DNA of 64,000 nucleotides from Octadecabacter algicola (GTDB lineage Bacteria > Pseudomonadota > Alphaproteobacteria > Rhodobacterales > Rhodobacteraceae), in assembly GCF_021532625.1 (NCBI RefSeq), contig NZ_JAKGAR010000002.1, forward strand, positions 496,001-560,000, written 5' to 3'. The notes under the pieces were generated by a model, which ran no database searches, was not told where the DNA came from, and saw only the letters and a program-made list of their open reading frames with translations. Positions 35,075 to 44,619 of the stretch are shown piece by piece. The position numbers were made by a program, and so were the translations under genes. Each line of letters begins with the position of its first letter. Within the stretch, counting starts at the first letter, position 1.

Positions 35075-35980
35075 TTAGGAGTCCTTCCAGCTGGCATATG
35101 CGGCTTTGAGGCCAAGGAGCGTCATGTCGTCGCCGGTATGAATTTCAGAGGGTGCGCCCTGTTGATCAAGGGCGGTTTTATAAAGCTGGGCCAACTTGGG
35201 ATCGCCGATCAATGCAATCTCTTGGCCGAGCCAATAGGGTTTCGCACCTGCGAGTTCGAGGCCAATCAAAAAGCCGGACAAACGTGATTTTGCAATGGTC
35301 GATGACATGTCATTGAGCAGCGTTTCCGCACGTAAACCAAACAGTCGCGACGCAAGGTTCTGTGGTCTGCTGAGTGTGTCGTCCAAAGCGTTTAAGAAGC
35401 TATCGTTGTCCCAGCCGTCGCTTTGGGCAGAATGGCGCAAGACAGATTGCTCGGACAACAGCGCAAACATCTCACCACTCATGTAGGTAGAAAAACTGAC
35501 GACCTCACCAGCGCTGATACGGACCCATTTTGTGTGCGTGCCAGGAAGGCACAGGACCCCGTCAAAATCGGGGCGCTGGGATAGGAACCCCGCAATTTGT
35601 GTTTCCTCTCCGCGCATTACGTCGGCAGGATTGGCCTGCATCATTCCCGGGAGGATCACAGGCACAAGGCGTGGGTCTTTGGCTGGTACTTTTGTCGCGT
35701 TAGTGACGGACGGCGGGACAGCCGGAACTGAGACATATGCCGCCTCTTGCCAACCTTGTCGCGCACCAACCATGCCGCAGCAAATCACGGGCGTCGGGGC
35801 ATCGCCCAAATAGGGTGCGATTAGGTCCAAGAGGGCAGGTTCAAACTGATCGGGTGCCAAGCTTCCCATACCTTGGTCTGAGCCCAGTTGCGTAATCAAA
35901 GCGTCGCCCGCGCCAAACACCCAAGCGCGCAGATTGGAGGTTCCCCAATCCACCGCAATCCATGTTGCCGTCTCTGTCAT
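35075..35980 (-). CDS. dgoK: 2-Dehydro-3-deoxygalactonokinase
   Basis: A 301-residue DgoK-family kinase with the N-terminal phosphate-binding stretch [13 protein letters not shown] (about residues 9-21), GMVGARQGW near 70 and [10 protein letters not shown] near 145. It phosphorylates 2-keto-3-deoxygalactonate with ATP before DgoA cleavage. It lies between the SDR gene (5-base gap) and dgoA (2-base gap). Confidence 0.92.
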   Translation of the reverse strand: MTETATWIAVDWGTSNLRAWVFGAGDALITQLGSDQGMGSLAPDQFEPALLDLIAPYLGDAPTPVICCGMVGARQGWQEAAYVSVPAVPPSVTNATKVPAKDPRLVPVILPGMMQANPADVMRGEETQIAGFLSQRPDFDGVLCLPGTHTKWVRISAGEVVSFSTYMSGEMFALLSEQSVLRHSAQSDGWDNDSFLNALDDTLSRPQNLASRLFGLRAETLLNDMSSTIAKSRLSGFLIGLELAGAKPYWLGQEIALIGDPKLAQLYKTALDQQGAPSEIHTGDDMTLLGLKAAYASWKDS

Positions 35981-35985
35981 GTGTT

Positions 35986-36756
35986 TTACCCCGTTGTCAC
36001 AACGCCGCCGTCAACAACAAGCGACTGACCTGTCATCATTCGGCTGGTATTAGACGCCAAAAACAGAACGGCATCCACCATATCCTGCGGCGCAAGCGTG
36101 TCTTTAAGACACTGGCGATCAAGGTGCCCAGCGAGCGCTTCGGGTGTAACCCACATTTCCTTTTGTTTGTCCGTCAAAACCCACCCCGGCGCGAGCGCAT
36201 TGACACGGATTTTGTCAGGGCCGAATTCCCGCGCGAGCGAACGAGTCATTCCGTTGATGCCGGAATTCGCTGTGGTGTAAGACGGGTAGCCCGTGTTGCC
36301 CATCATGTAACTGATCGAGGTAAAGTTGATGATAGATCCACCACCCGCCGCGCGCATAGCATCTATCACGGCCTGACAGGCAAAGAAGTATGCCTTGAGA
36401 TTGACGGCTTGCGACCAATCCCAGAAATCTTCGTCGACTTCTGCTGTCGTATGGCGTTTGTCATTGGCAGCGTTGTTGACCAGAACGGTAACGGGGCCAT
36501 GGGCCTCGGCGGCCTGTGCGATGCAGGATTTCAAACGTGAAATGTCTGTGATGTCGCACTGCATAAACAACGGGCGCACGCCGTGTTTCTGCTCCATCTC
36601 ATCGGCGAATTCGGTCGCATCAGATCGCTGAACAAAAGCCACCTTGGCACCTTGCGCCATTAGCCCGTCCGTTAGAAACGCACCAATGCCTGAACCGCCG
36701 CCGGTGATGAAAACACTTTGACCCTTTAGGTCATGGAAGGTCGCTGTTTGGGTCAT
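35986..36756 (-). CDS. SDR-family oxidoreductase, probable galactose dehydrogenase, with Asn at the catalytic Lys position
   Basis: A 256-residue classical short-chain dehydrogenase. The cofactor motif TGGGSGIG is at 18-25, the NNA motif near 90, catalytic S147 and Y160. By position in the operon it should oxidise galactose to galactonolactone, the step otherwise missing before the lactonase. The usual YxxxK reads Y160-T-T-A-N164: the lysine codon is AAT (36265-36267), a one-base change from lysine. The rest of the SDR fold is intact. Either this enzyme works with Asn, as a weak or unusual SDR, or another enzyme provides the activity. Overlaps the dehydratase stop by one base. Confidence 0.82.
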   Translation of the reverse strand: MTQTATFHDLKGQSVFITGGGSGIGAFLTDGLMAQGAKVAFVQRSDATEFADEMEQKHGVRPLFMQCDITDISRLKSCIAQAAEAHGPVTVLVNNAANDKRHTTAEVDEDFWDWSQAVNLKAYFFACQAVIDAMRAAGGGSIINFTSISYMMGNTGYPSYTTANSGINGMTRSLAREFGPDKIRVNALAPGWVLTDKQKEMWVTPEALAGHLDRQCLKDTLAPQDMVDAVLFLASNTSRMMTGQSLVVDGGVVTTG

Positions 36757-38465
36757 TAGTGGCTCTCTCTTGTGACGGGGCGCGTGTCTTTGCCGACGAG
36801 GAAATCAAGGTCTGCGCCTTGGTCGGCTTGCAATACATGATCAACATACATCTTGGCATAGCCACGTGTGTAATGCGGGTCTGGTGGTGTCCAAGCGGCG
36901 TGACGTTCTGCCATCTCTGCGTCAGACACGAGAAGTTCGAGGACACCGCCTTTGGCTGAAATGCGGATGCGATCGCCTGTTTGCACCAACGCAAGCGGCC
37001 CACCTGCCGTTGCTTCGGGGGCAACGTGCAAAATGACTGTGCCAAATGCGGTGCCGGACATGCGGGCGTCAGACACTCGGATAATGTCGCGGACACCTTT
37101 TTTAACCAGCTTCGCCGGCACTGGCATATCGCCGACTTCAGGCATCCCTGGGTATCCCTTTGGCCCGCAGTTTTTCAAGACGAGAATGGTGTTTTCATCC
37201 ACAGGTAAATCGTCACGATCGATGTTGGCTTTCAGGTCTTCTATTGTTTCAAATACATAGGCTTCGGCTTCGTGTTCGAGCAAGTGATCAGACGCAGCAG
37301 ACGGTTTGACGATTGCGCCATTTGGGGCAAGGTTGCCGCGCAAAACGCGCAGACCCGCAGCGGGTTTTAGCGGGTCGTCATAAGCAAAGATCACATCGCG
37401 ATTAAAACATTCGGCATCTTCGTAATAGGTTGAGATGTCTTTGGACATGACTGTATTCGCTGGCCGAATCTTTGCGGATAATTCTTTTAGAACCACAGGC
37501 ACGCCGCCAGCATAACAGAAGTCCTCCATCAAATACTTGCCCGATGGCATGCAATTGACGAGCAGGGGGATTTCACCGCCGATTTCGAAATCTTCCAGTG
37601 TCAGATCGATGCCGACACGACCTGCCAGCGCCAAAAGGTGAATAACCGCATTGGTTGACCCACCAAGTGCTGCGTTGGCTAGGATGGCGTTCTCGAAGCT
37701 TTCTTTGGTTACAACGTCCGATAGCTTTACGTCTTCTTCGACCATCTCGACGATACGTTTTCCGGTAAGGTGCGCCAATGCCATGCGGCGGGCATCAACA
37801 GCGGGGAGGGAGCCGTTCATCGGTAACGCCAGCCCCATCGCTTCGGTCAAAGACGACATCGTCGAGGCCGTGCCCATGGTCATGCAAACGCCCTTGGATC
37901 GGCTCATGCCTGCTTCGGTTGCCATGAAATCCTTAAGCGTCATATCGCCCGCTTTCACGTCCATCGCGAATTTGCGTACGTCGGTTCCCGATCCAAGATC
38001 GCGGCCTTTCCATTTGCCGTTCAGCATAGGGCCTGAACTTACCACGATGGTGGGCAGATCGACGGACGCCGCCCCCATTAATTGCCCCGGAGTTGTCTTG
38101 TCACAGCCGCCAAGCAAAACCACCCCGTCCATTCCATAGGCGCGGATGGATTCTTCGACGTCCATTGCCAACAGATTGCGAAACAGCATGGCGGTCGGTT
38201 TCATCTGTGTTTCACCAAGGCTCATCACAGGAAATTCCACGGGGAACCCGCCGGCTTCCCATACGCCGCGTTTCACCCCTTCGGCCAGTTCGCGCAGACC
38301 GGAATTGCAGGGTGTCAGTTCCGACCATGTGTTGCAGATGCCAATGACAGGCCTCCCATCAAAGGCATGGTCAGGAAACCCTTGGTTCTTCATCCAAGAA
38401 CGACGAATGAACCCGTCCTTGTCGAGCATTCCATACCATGCGCGGTTGCGGCGATCATTGGTCAT
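36756..38465 (-). CDS. IlvD/Edd-family sugar-acid dehydratase (galactonate dehydratase role)
   Basis: A 569-residue Fe-S dehydratase. The three cluster cysteines are C53 (TPCNSGL), C121 (GGCDKT) and C194 (GVCMTMGTAST), as in L-arabinonate and D-xylonate dehydratases of the IlvD family. It should dehydrate galactonate to 2-keto-3-deoxygalactonate for DgoK. The classical DgoD is an enolase-family enzyme, so this operon uses the alternative family. Pentonate substrates are possible too, given the known breadth of these enzymes. Overlaps: ATGA with the GH36 gene, one base with the SDR gene. Confidence 0.9.
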   Translation of the reverse strand: MTNDRRNRAWYGMLDKDGFIRRSWMKNQGFPDHAFDGRPVIGICNTWSELTPCNSGLRELAEGVKRGVWEAGGFPVEFPVMSLGETQMKPTAMLFRNLLAMDVEESIRAYGMDGVVLLGGCDKTTPGQLMGAASVDLPTIVVSSGPMLNGKWKGRDLGSGTDVRKFAMDVKAGDMTLKDFMATEAGMSRSKGVCMTMGTASTMSSLTEAMGLALPMNGSLPAVDARRMALAHLTGKRIVEMVEEDVKLSDVVTKESFENAILANAALGGSTNAVIHLLALAGRVGIDLTLEDFEIGGEIPLLVNCMPSGKYLMEDFCYAGGVPVVLKELSAKIRPANTVMSKDISTYYEDAECFNRDVIFAYDDPLKPAAGLRVLRGNLAPNGAIVKPSAASDHLLEHEAEAYVFETIEDLKANIDRDDLPVDENTILVLKNCGPKGYPGMPEVGDMPVPAKLVKKGVRDIIRVSDARMSGTAFGTVILHVAPEATAGGPLALVQTGDRIRISAKGGVLELLVSDAEMAERHAAWTPPDPHYTRGYAKMYVDHVLQADQGADLDFLVGKDTRPVTRESH

Positions 38466-40546
38466 ACCAAGGTTCCTTCAATGACCCACATGGTATCAGG
38501 GAAGGACCATGGCAGTGTTAGGCCGTGGGCCATCAGATAGCCGCCACTGAGAACCAGAGGGCCGGATTTAAGGGCTTGGTCGCCGCGTGATAAGGCTTCG
38601 GCATCGGCGCGGTTGACCAATTCAATACGGTACTTGGCGTCAGGCGTCAGGCGCGTGAGGGGCAGTGGCCGCGGGGAAATCTGATCCGATGTGGCGGCCT
38701 TGCCAGCAAAGACAACGAACTTCTCGCCGCCCTCAGACAAATGCTGTTCTGCAACTATGGCGTCATCTGGACTGTCGAGGCGCAAAATATCAGCACGGTA
38801 TGTCCAATCGCGGTTGGTCTTCCACCAGCTGGTGACGTCTTTCAGAACACCGGCTTCTTCATCGGTCAACTCCCGAGGATCCATTTCAAAACCCATATGG
38901 CGCTGGGCGGCGACCCAAGCACGGAACCGAATATCCATGATGCGCCCCGAGGTATGGCATTTGCGCGGACCAACATGGCTGCCTGTCACGGCCATGGGCA
39001 AGAAAATCGCGGCGTTGTGCTGCATCTTCAACCGCTCCAAAGCATCGTTGCTATCGCTGAGCCAAACGCGGTGGGTGCGGGATAGAATGCCAAAGTCGAT
39101 CCGCCCGCCGCCCGAGGCACAGCTTTCGATCTCAACATCAGGAAACGCAGCGCGAAGCCGGTCGATCAATTCATATGACCCCCGCGTTTGAGCTGCGTCG
39201 GGCATAGGGAGAACGCGGTTGTGGTCCCATTTAATGTATTCGATGTCGTTGTCGCGCAGAACGGCACTGATCCGATCAAACAAAAAATCCCGCACATCTG
39301 GCAATGCCATGTTCAAAGCCATTTGTTGACGGCCAAGAATTTGATCTTCGCTGCCGAGAGCCCAATGCGGATTGGCGCGGAACACGTCGGAGTCTGGGTT
39401 GATCATTTCTGGTTCGAACCAGATGCCAAACGTCATGCCGAGGCCGTGAACGTGATCAATCAGTGGTGTTAGACCATCAGGGTATTTACGTGGGTCGACT
39501 TCCCAATCCGACAAGGCTTGGGTGTCGTCATCGCGGTTTCCAAACCAGCCATCGTCCAACACGAACCTTTCAGCGCCAAGCCCTGCTGCACGGTCAGCAA
39601 TGTCTTTCAGTTCTGGAAGGTTGTGATTGAAATAGATCGCTTCCCAGCAGTTGTAATGTACAGGACGGGGGCGTTCGGTGTTAGGGAAGGTAACGATTTC
39701 ATCGCGCAGGTGACGTTGAAAAGCTACCCCGCAGCCGTTGATTCCGTCGTCCGAAAACACAGCATAAAGTGGCGCGGTTTCGAAACGCGTCTTAGGTTCG
39801 GTTTCCATGCGTGCTGCGTGACCGAACTGAATTTGGCGACGCCCATCGGGTAATTCTTCGGCCACCATTCGGTGCCCACCGGACCAACCGTAGTGGAATG
39901 CGTATGCGTGGCCTTGCGTGTTGGTCGCCCCACGACATGGCACGATCAGTCCCGGAAAGTGTTCATGCCCTGTGCGTCCAGTTCGGTTTTCACGATACCG
40001 AATGCCTGCAGACCACGGCGTGCGGTTCAATTGAAACTCACCGCACCAGCGGCCCGCGACATCGATCATTTCGTCAGATTGCTGCGAACCCGGAAAAACT
40101 GGCGCACTGAGCCAGTGAAGATGGACGGGCGCGGATGCCTCAAGTGTGGCTTGCGCCTCGATCATGTGCGTACGCGGGTGGATCGAAAATCGCGCACTAT
40201 AGGTCAGCGCATTTGTGGTGTCCGTATACACCAGCGACAGACCATTGGTGGTTTCCTGCGCCTCAGCAAAGCAAAACTTTGGCAACATGGGGGTGCCATC
40301 AGTTGCCCGCACGATCAATCCTGGCTGGCCGGGGAAACTGCGGGTCGCTTCGGGGCACAAGGACAGTTCCGGATTGCTGTCCAGCATGCCGCCCGTCACA
40401 TCAATCGCGTGCGCGTCGTACAGAGTTGTCAGGTCTTCGTCATCCGGCAGGCGCGGGCCCCAATAGACCACCTCAGCGAGGCGGTCTTTGTGGGATCCGA
40501 GCACCAGCGATTGACGGCTGTCATCCAGTCGCCAGCATTGGATCAT
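38462..40546 (-). CDS. Alpha-galactosidase, GH36 family
   Basis: A 694-residue GH36 enzyme. Nucleophile Asp lies in IKWDHNR (about residue 438) and acid/base Asp in SCASGGGRID (about 500). The family stretch FVLDDGWFGNRDDD (about 344) and WFEPEMINPDSD (about 390) are present. No signal peptide, so it acts in the cytoplasm on imported alpha-galactosides such as melibiose, raffinose or galactosylglycerol. ATGA overlap with the permease gene upstream ties it to uptake. Galactosylglycerol, a marine algal product, would fit the adjacent glp genes, but that is speculation. Confidence 0.93.
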   Translation of the reverse strand: MIQCWRLDDSRQSLVLGSHKDRLAEVVYWGPRLPDDEDLTTLYDAHAIDVTGGMLDSNPELSLCPEATRSFPGQPGLIVRATDGTPMLPKFCFAEAQETTNGLSLVYTDTTNALTYSARFSIHPRTHMIEAQATLEASAPVHLHWLSAPVFPGSQQSDEMIDVAGRWCGEFQLNRTPWSAGIRYRENRTGRTGHEHFPGLIVPCRGATNTQGHAYAFHYGWSGGHRMVAEELPDGRRQIQFGHAARMETEPKTRFETAPLYAVFSDDGINGCGVAFQRHLRDEIVTFPNTERPRPVHYNCWEAIYFNHNLPELKDIADRAAGLGAERFVLDDGWFGNRDDDTQALSDWEVDPRKYPDGLTPLIDHVHGLGMTFGIWFEPEMINPDSDVFRANPHWALGSEDQILGRQQMALNMALPDVRDFLFDRISAVLRDNDIEYIKWDHNRVLPMPDAAQTRGSYELIDRLRAAFPDVEIESCASGGGRIDFGILSRTHRVWLSDSNDALERLKMQHNAAIFLPMAVTGSHVGPRKCHTSGRIMDIRFRAWVAAQRHMGFEMDPRELTDEEAGVLKDVTSWWKTNRDWTYRADILRLDSPDDAIVAEQHLSEGGEKFVVFAGKAATSDQISPRPLPLTRLTPDAKYRIELVNRADAEALSRGDQALKSGPLVLSGGYLMAHGLTLPWSFPDTMWVIEGTLV

Positions 40547-41391
40547 TTTACGGCTCCGAGAGTTAGGCCTGCGATGAAGTGCTTCTGCATGAGAAAGAAC
40601 ATCGCCACAGGTGGCAGGGCAGCGACGATGCTGCCTGCAGACATCAAATGATAGGCTGCGCGAAACTGACTGTTAAATGACGTAATACCGGCAGTTACAG
40701 GTTGGCTGTCTGGTCCTTGGGTCAAAACGATCGCCCAGAAATAGTCGTTCCAGATGAACGTAAAGATCAAGACTGCAAGGGCGGCGAGCGCAGGTTTCAT
40801 CAGCGGCAAGACTACGAAAAGGAAGATGCGCCATTCTCTCACGCCCTCAACACGGGCGGCTTCGATCAGAGGGAACGGCAAGGCGCGAATGAAGTTGCGC
40901 ATAAACAGCGTACAAAACCCTGTCTGAAAGGCCACATGGAACAAGATTAGACCCAGTTTTGTGTCGTAAAGGTTCAACGACAGCGTCAGGTCGCGCACAG
41001 GTACCATCAAGATTTGGAAGGGCACGAAATTGCCGGCAATGAACATGAAGAAGATCAACAGGTTGCCGCGGAACTTATATACACCAAGGGCAAACCCAGT
41101 CATCGATGATAAGATGATGCAGCCGATCACGGTTGGAACGGTGATCAACACAGAGTTCCACAAGTATCGTGGCATGTCGGATTCAAAGAAGACCTTACCG
41201 TAATTGGTGAAGAACTCGAACGACGATGGGAGGCCCCAATAGTTACCGTTGACGAAATCTGCCTCCGGTTTGATCGAAAAAACTGCGACTGCGATCAATG
41301 GCAAAAGCCAGACAATAAGCGTTAGCGGCAACAAAACCTGATAGCTGATCTGCCAGTTGCGTGATGACTTTTCTAAAGGTTTGGGAAACAT
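40543..41391 (-). CDS. Carbohydrate ABC transporter permease, MalG type
   Basis: A 282-residue inner-membrane permease of the MalG/LacG family with six hydrophobic helices and the EAA loop (EAARVEGVREWRIFLFVVLPLMKPAL region, about residues 185-205). Start at 41391 overlaps the MalF-type permease stop (ATGA). It forms the channel heterodimer with that protein. Substrate by context: galactosides. Confidence 0.92.
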   Translation of the reverse strand: MFPKPLEKSSRNWQISYQVLLPLTLIVWLLPLIAVAVFSIKPEADFVNGNYWGLPSSFEFFTNYGKVFFESDMPRYLWNSVLITVPTVIGCIILSSMTGFALGVYKFRGNLLIFFMFIAGNFVPFQILMVPVRDLTLSLNLYDTKLGLILFHVAFQTGFCTLFMRNFIRALPFPLIEAARVEGVREWRIFLFVVLPLMKPALAALAVLIFTFIWNDYFWAIVLTQGPDSQPVTAGITSFNSQFRAAYHLMSAGSIVAALPPVAMFFLMQKHFIAGLTLGAVK

Positions 41392-42308
41392 CAGCGCACG
41401 CCCTTTTCGTCTTGGTACATCGACCACAAGAAGTAGCCGATGAAGATGAGCATAATGAAGAACAAGACAACAGCGATGGCCGCGCCATAGCCCATGCGGA
41501 ACCCGAATTCAGAAAGGGATTCTTCGAACATGTAGAACGACAAGACGCGGGTTGACCCGAACGGTCCGCCATTGGTCATAACGGCAATAAAGTCAAAGGA
41601 CCGCAAAGCACCGATGATCGTTACAACAAAGGCAATGAACGTTGCAGGTTTTAGCTGTGGGATGATCACATACCAAAGCATTTTGAGGCCTTTTGCGCCG
41701 TCCAATCGGGCGGCTTCGACTTGTTCGGGGTCAACGGCATTCAAGCCAGTGAGGTACAGGATCATACAATATGCAGTTTGCGGCCAAAGCCCTGCAGCGA
41801 TGATGCCATAGGTCGCCGTGTTCGGGTTGCCCAAAACACCACCTTTAATGTCGATCCCCACAAGACCGGTGATCACGTCAAATAGCCCGTCATTGGGCAG
41901 GTAAAACCAAGAAAACACCAAGCCGACGACCACTTGTGAAATCACAAAGGGGAAGAAGAACAGCGATTTATAAAGCCGGATGCCGCGCACGGTTTGGTTG
42001 AGAAATAACGAGATCGACAGGCCCATCGGAATGGCTAGCAAATAAAGAACCAACCACTTGAGGTTGTTCCAGAATGAGGTCTCGAATTTGCGATCCCCGC
42101 CCAACAGGCGTTCATAGTTTGCGGTACCCACCCATGTTTTTTCGCCTAAGCCATCCCATTCATGGAAGGAAATCCAGACCGACTGAAAAATTGGGATAAT
42201 TACATAAAGCGCGAAAAAGAGAATACCGGGCAAAAGAAAGAGCCACGGCGTCACCGCTATTTCATTTCGTCTATACCAGCTTCTGTTCTGAGTGGTGGCC
42301 GTTGCCAT
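41391..42308 (-). CDS. Carbohydrate ABC transporter permease, MalF type
   Basis: A 305-residue permease of the MalF/LacF family. Six hydrophobic helices and the EAA loop (EAARLDGAKGLKMLWYVIIPQLKP region, about residue 205) are visible. GGAGTC lies just before the ATG. It follows the binding-protein gene after a 119-base gap that carries a hairpin, so its transcript level is probably lower than that of the binding protein. Confidence 0.92.
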   Translation of the reverse strand: MATATTQNRSWYRRNEIAVTPWLFLLPGILFFALYVIIPIFQSVWISFHEWDGLGEKTWVGTANYERLLGGDRKFETSFWNNLKWLVLYLLAIPMGLSISLFLNQTVRGIRLYKSLFFFPFVISQVVVGLVFSWFYLPNDGLFDVITGLVGIDIKGGVLGNPNTATYGIIAAGLWPQTAYCMILYLTGLNAVDPEQVEAARLDGAKGLKMLWYVIIPQLKPATFIAFVVTIIGALRSFDFIAVMTNGGPFGSTRVLSFYMFEESLSEFGFRMGYGAAIAVVLFFIMLIFIGYFLWSMYQDEKGVR

Positions 42309-42395
42309 TGGGAGTCTCCTGACGCGTCAACGCATGTGAAAGACGCAAAGCGCGGCTTACAGATAGGTTGGGATTGGATGTGATGTAGATGGTGT

Positions 42396-42418
42396 GGGCG
42401 GGCCACTTGGGCCCGCCC
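42396..42418 (-). terminator. Intercistronic hairpin after the galactoside binding-protein gene
   Basis: GGGCGGGCC (42396-42404) pairs perfectly with GGCCCGCCC (42410-42418) over a 5-base loop, 9 bases beyond the binding-protein stop. With no T-tract, partial termination or mRNA 3'-end protection is more likely than full termination, since the permeases and enzymes have no other evident promoter. Confidence 0.68.
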
Positions 42419-42427
42419 GAATGCCGC

Positions 42428-43684
42428 TTACTGGTAGACGCGCTGACGCGTGTCTTCGAGGCGTTCAAGGATGTCGTCCAGATTGTCGGGGAACACCATG
42501 AATTCCTGCAGGCCTTCCATGCCGACCGATGCCATTTCCGCTGGGAAATCGCGATCGAAGAACTGCATGATGCCGCCAGATGCGTTGTTGGACAGCATGT
42601 CAAAGCCTTCCTGAATGAACTTGTCATCAGAAACGGCTGCTGCTGCGTTCACAGGTAGCTGACCAAGTGCGTCGCCGCCATTGATCGCGGACTGAACGTC
42701 AGGTGAAGTCACATAAAGCAGGAACGCTTTGGCCGCTTCAACGTTCTGTGCACCACTTGGGATGTGGAACGTATCTGTTGGCGCATCCTCAGCTGGTGCA
42801 ACATCAGGGTTGATCTGTGGGAACTGGTAAAAGTCCAACTGATCATCTGTCAGGCCGCCGTCGCGCATCGCAGCAACTGCAAAGTTACCCATCAGATAGG
42901 ATGCGGCTTCACCGTCTACCATGAAGGGCAATGCTTCTTGCCAGCTGTATGCTTGGTGGTCTTCGATGAATGCGCCCATATCGATAAGGGTACGCCAGTT
43001 GGCGAATGTTTCGCGAACACGATCATCGGTCCATTCAACTTCGCCGTTGGCGAGCTGGATGTGGAACTCGTACCCGTTGGTGCGCGAGTTGATGTAGTCG
43101 AACCAACCGCCAGCAGTCCAAAGGTATTTGGATCCGATGGTGTAACACGCGCGGCCGGAATCGACGATCACCTGACAGTTGGCAATCTCTTCATCCCAAG
43201 TTGTGGGTTCGGAAAGGCCAAGCTCCTCAAAGATATCTTTGCGGTAGTAGACGCCCCATTGGTAGTATGTGTACGGAACGCCCCACTGAGCGCCGTTCAA
43301 CGTCATCGCACCTTTTGTTGATGCGAGATCTGCCATTGCAGGATCTTCCCACAAATCAGAAATGTCCATGAACAGACCCGCGTCGACGTATGGTGTCATA
43401 CGTGTTGCTGCGTACCAGTTAACAACGTCTGGCGCATTGGCTGTCAACGCGTTGCGAATTTGAGTTTTCCAAGCTTCACGATCAACGATCTCGAGCTCAA
43501 TGTTAAGATCAGGGTGCATTGCGCCAAAGTCAGCAGCAAGGCCTTCCATCACCGCGCGTGGCGCAGGGTTGGACATGTCAGAGACGATGCGAAGATCGCC
43601 AGAAAGCGACTGGGCGGACGCGCTGCCCGCCAGAATGGTTGCAGCAGATAGCGCTGCTATTGTTCCCTTGAATGTTTTGCTCAT
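42428..43684 (-). CDS. Carbohydrate-binding protein of the galactoside ABC transporter
   Basis: A 418-residue type-1 extracellular solute-binding protein. Signal peptide MSKTFKGTIAALSAATILAGSASA, then QSLSGDLRIVSDMSNP. Typical family features follow: NWYAATRMTPYVDAGLFMDIS near residue 96 and an N-rich hinge. It captures galactosides in the periplasm for the MalF/MalG permease. GGGGAGG lies 5 bases before the ATG at 43684. It is the first and probably most highly expressed gene of an eleven-gene leftward operon ending at galM. Confidence 0.92.
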   Translation of the reverse strand: MSKTFKGTIAALSAATILAGSASAQSLSGDLRIVSDMSNPAPRAVMEGLAADFGAMHPDLNIELEIVDREAWKTQIRNALTANAPDVVNWYAATRMTPYVDAGLFMDISDLWEDPAMADLASTKGAMTLNGAQWGVPYTYYQWGVYYRKDIFEELGLSEPTTWDEEIANCQVIVDSGRACYTIGSKYLWTAGGWFDYINSRTNGYEFHIQLANGEVEWTDDRVRETFANWRTLIDMGAFIEDHQAYSWQEALPFMVDGEAASYLMGNFAVAAMRDGGLTDDQLDFYQFPQINPDVAPAEDAPTDTFHIPSGAQNVEAAKAFLLYVTSPDVQSAINGGDALGQLPVNAAAAVSDDKFIQEGFDMLSNNASGGIMQFFDRDFPAEMASVGMEGLQEFMVFPDNLDDILERLEDTRQRVYQ

Positions 43685-43702
43685 GGTGTCCTCCCCGACA
43701 CG

Positions 43703-43741
43703 TTTCAAATAGTGAAATGCAAGTTTGCATGTTGCAACATG
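43703..43741. promoter_or_regulatory. Overlapping palindromes in the divergent galactoside promoter (IclR-type operator candidates)
   Basis: Between the binding-protein gene (leftward) and the IclR gene (rightward) lie TTTCA-N5-TGAAA (43703-43717), TGCAA-GT-TTGCA (43718-43729) and the perfect 14-base palindrome CATGTTGCAACATG (43728-43741). IclR-family regulators bind palindromes of this size in divergent promoters. Which of the three is the real site cannot be told by eye. Confidence 0.6.
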
Positions 43742-43814
43742 AGCATAATTGCCCTAGTTTTGTCAACAGCAACATTGCCCATCGGGAGCTGGGTGAAGGG
43801 GAGGGGTTGGACAT

Positions 43815-44594
43815 ATGTCGACTGGGACAGCCGGAAGCGGAACGGTCAAAAAAGCACTCGAGGTTCTCGAGCTTGTGGCCTCGTTCGAGAGGCCTGTACG
43901 CTTTCCTGAAGTCCTTGAAATGTCTGAATTTCCCAAGGGAACTCTCTATAGGTTGATGAAGTCTTTGGTGGAGCAATCGATGTTGTCGTTTGACGCCGAA
44001 GATCAGACATACAGCCTTGGTGTTCGCCTCATTCGGCTTGCACATGCAGCATGGAAGAACGCTTCACTTGCACCGATTGCCAGACCTTTTATCGAATCGC
44101 TGGCAGCGCAGGTGGGTGAAACAATTCACGTGGCTCAAGTCGATCACGGGCAGGTTTTGTTCATCGACAAGATCAGGTTGGCCGAGAGCCCTGAGACCCT
44201 CGCGCGGGCTGGTAAGGTGGCGCCTGCTTATTGCACGGGCGTCGGCAAAGCGATGCTGGCATTCATGGCTCCAAAGCGGTTGGAGCTTGCTTTGCAACAA
44301 CAAGCTTACTTCAAATACACGTCTGCGACCCACGGATCCGCCGAGACGCTTCTTCAAGAATTGGAACAGATTAGGGCGGAAGGCATTTCGTTTGACCGCG
44401 AAGAACATGAGCAGGGCACAATTTCTATTGCGGCCCCTATTTTATCTGAGAACGGCAGGATGTTGGGGGCGGTCTCTATTGCGACGTCCACATCCCAACA
44501 TTCTCTCGAGACGCTTTGCGAATTTCGTGAGCCTCTCCTCGATGTCACTCAAAAGATAGGCGCTGAGGCTTCGTCCTGGCAGTTCCCGTCTTAA
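43815..44594 (+). CDS. IclR-family regulator of the galactoside operon
   Basis: A 259-residue IclR regulator. N-terminal winged helix-turn-helix with VKKALEVLELVASF and the recognition region FPKGTLYRLMKSLVEQ (about residues 40-55); C-terminal effector domain with GKAMLAFM (about 152) and FDREEHEQGTISIAAPI (about 192-208). Divergent from the galactoside operon and 25 bases before the ATPase gene, so it likely controls both directions. GGAGGGG precedes the ATG. Whether it represses or activates is not visible. Confidence 0.9.
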   Translation: MSTGTAGSGTVKKALEVLELVASFERPVRFPEVLEMSEFPKGTLYRLMKSLVEQSMLSFDAEDQTYSLGVRLIRLAHAAWKNASLAPIARPFIESLAAQVGETIHVAQVDHGQVLFIDKIRLAESPETLARAGKVAPAYCTGVGKAMLAFMAPKRLELALQQQAYFKYTSATHGSAETLLQELEQIRAEGISFDREEHEQGTISIAAPILSENGRMLGAVSIATSTSQHSLETLCEFREPLLDVTQKIGAEASSWQFPS

Positions 44595-44619
44595 CTATCT
44601 TTAATAAAGGAAAACGATC

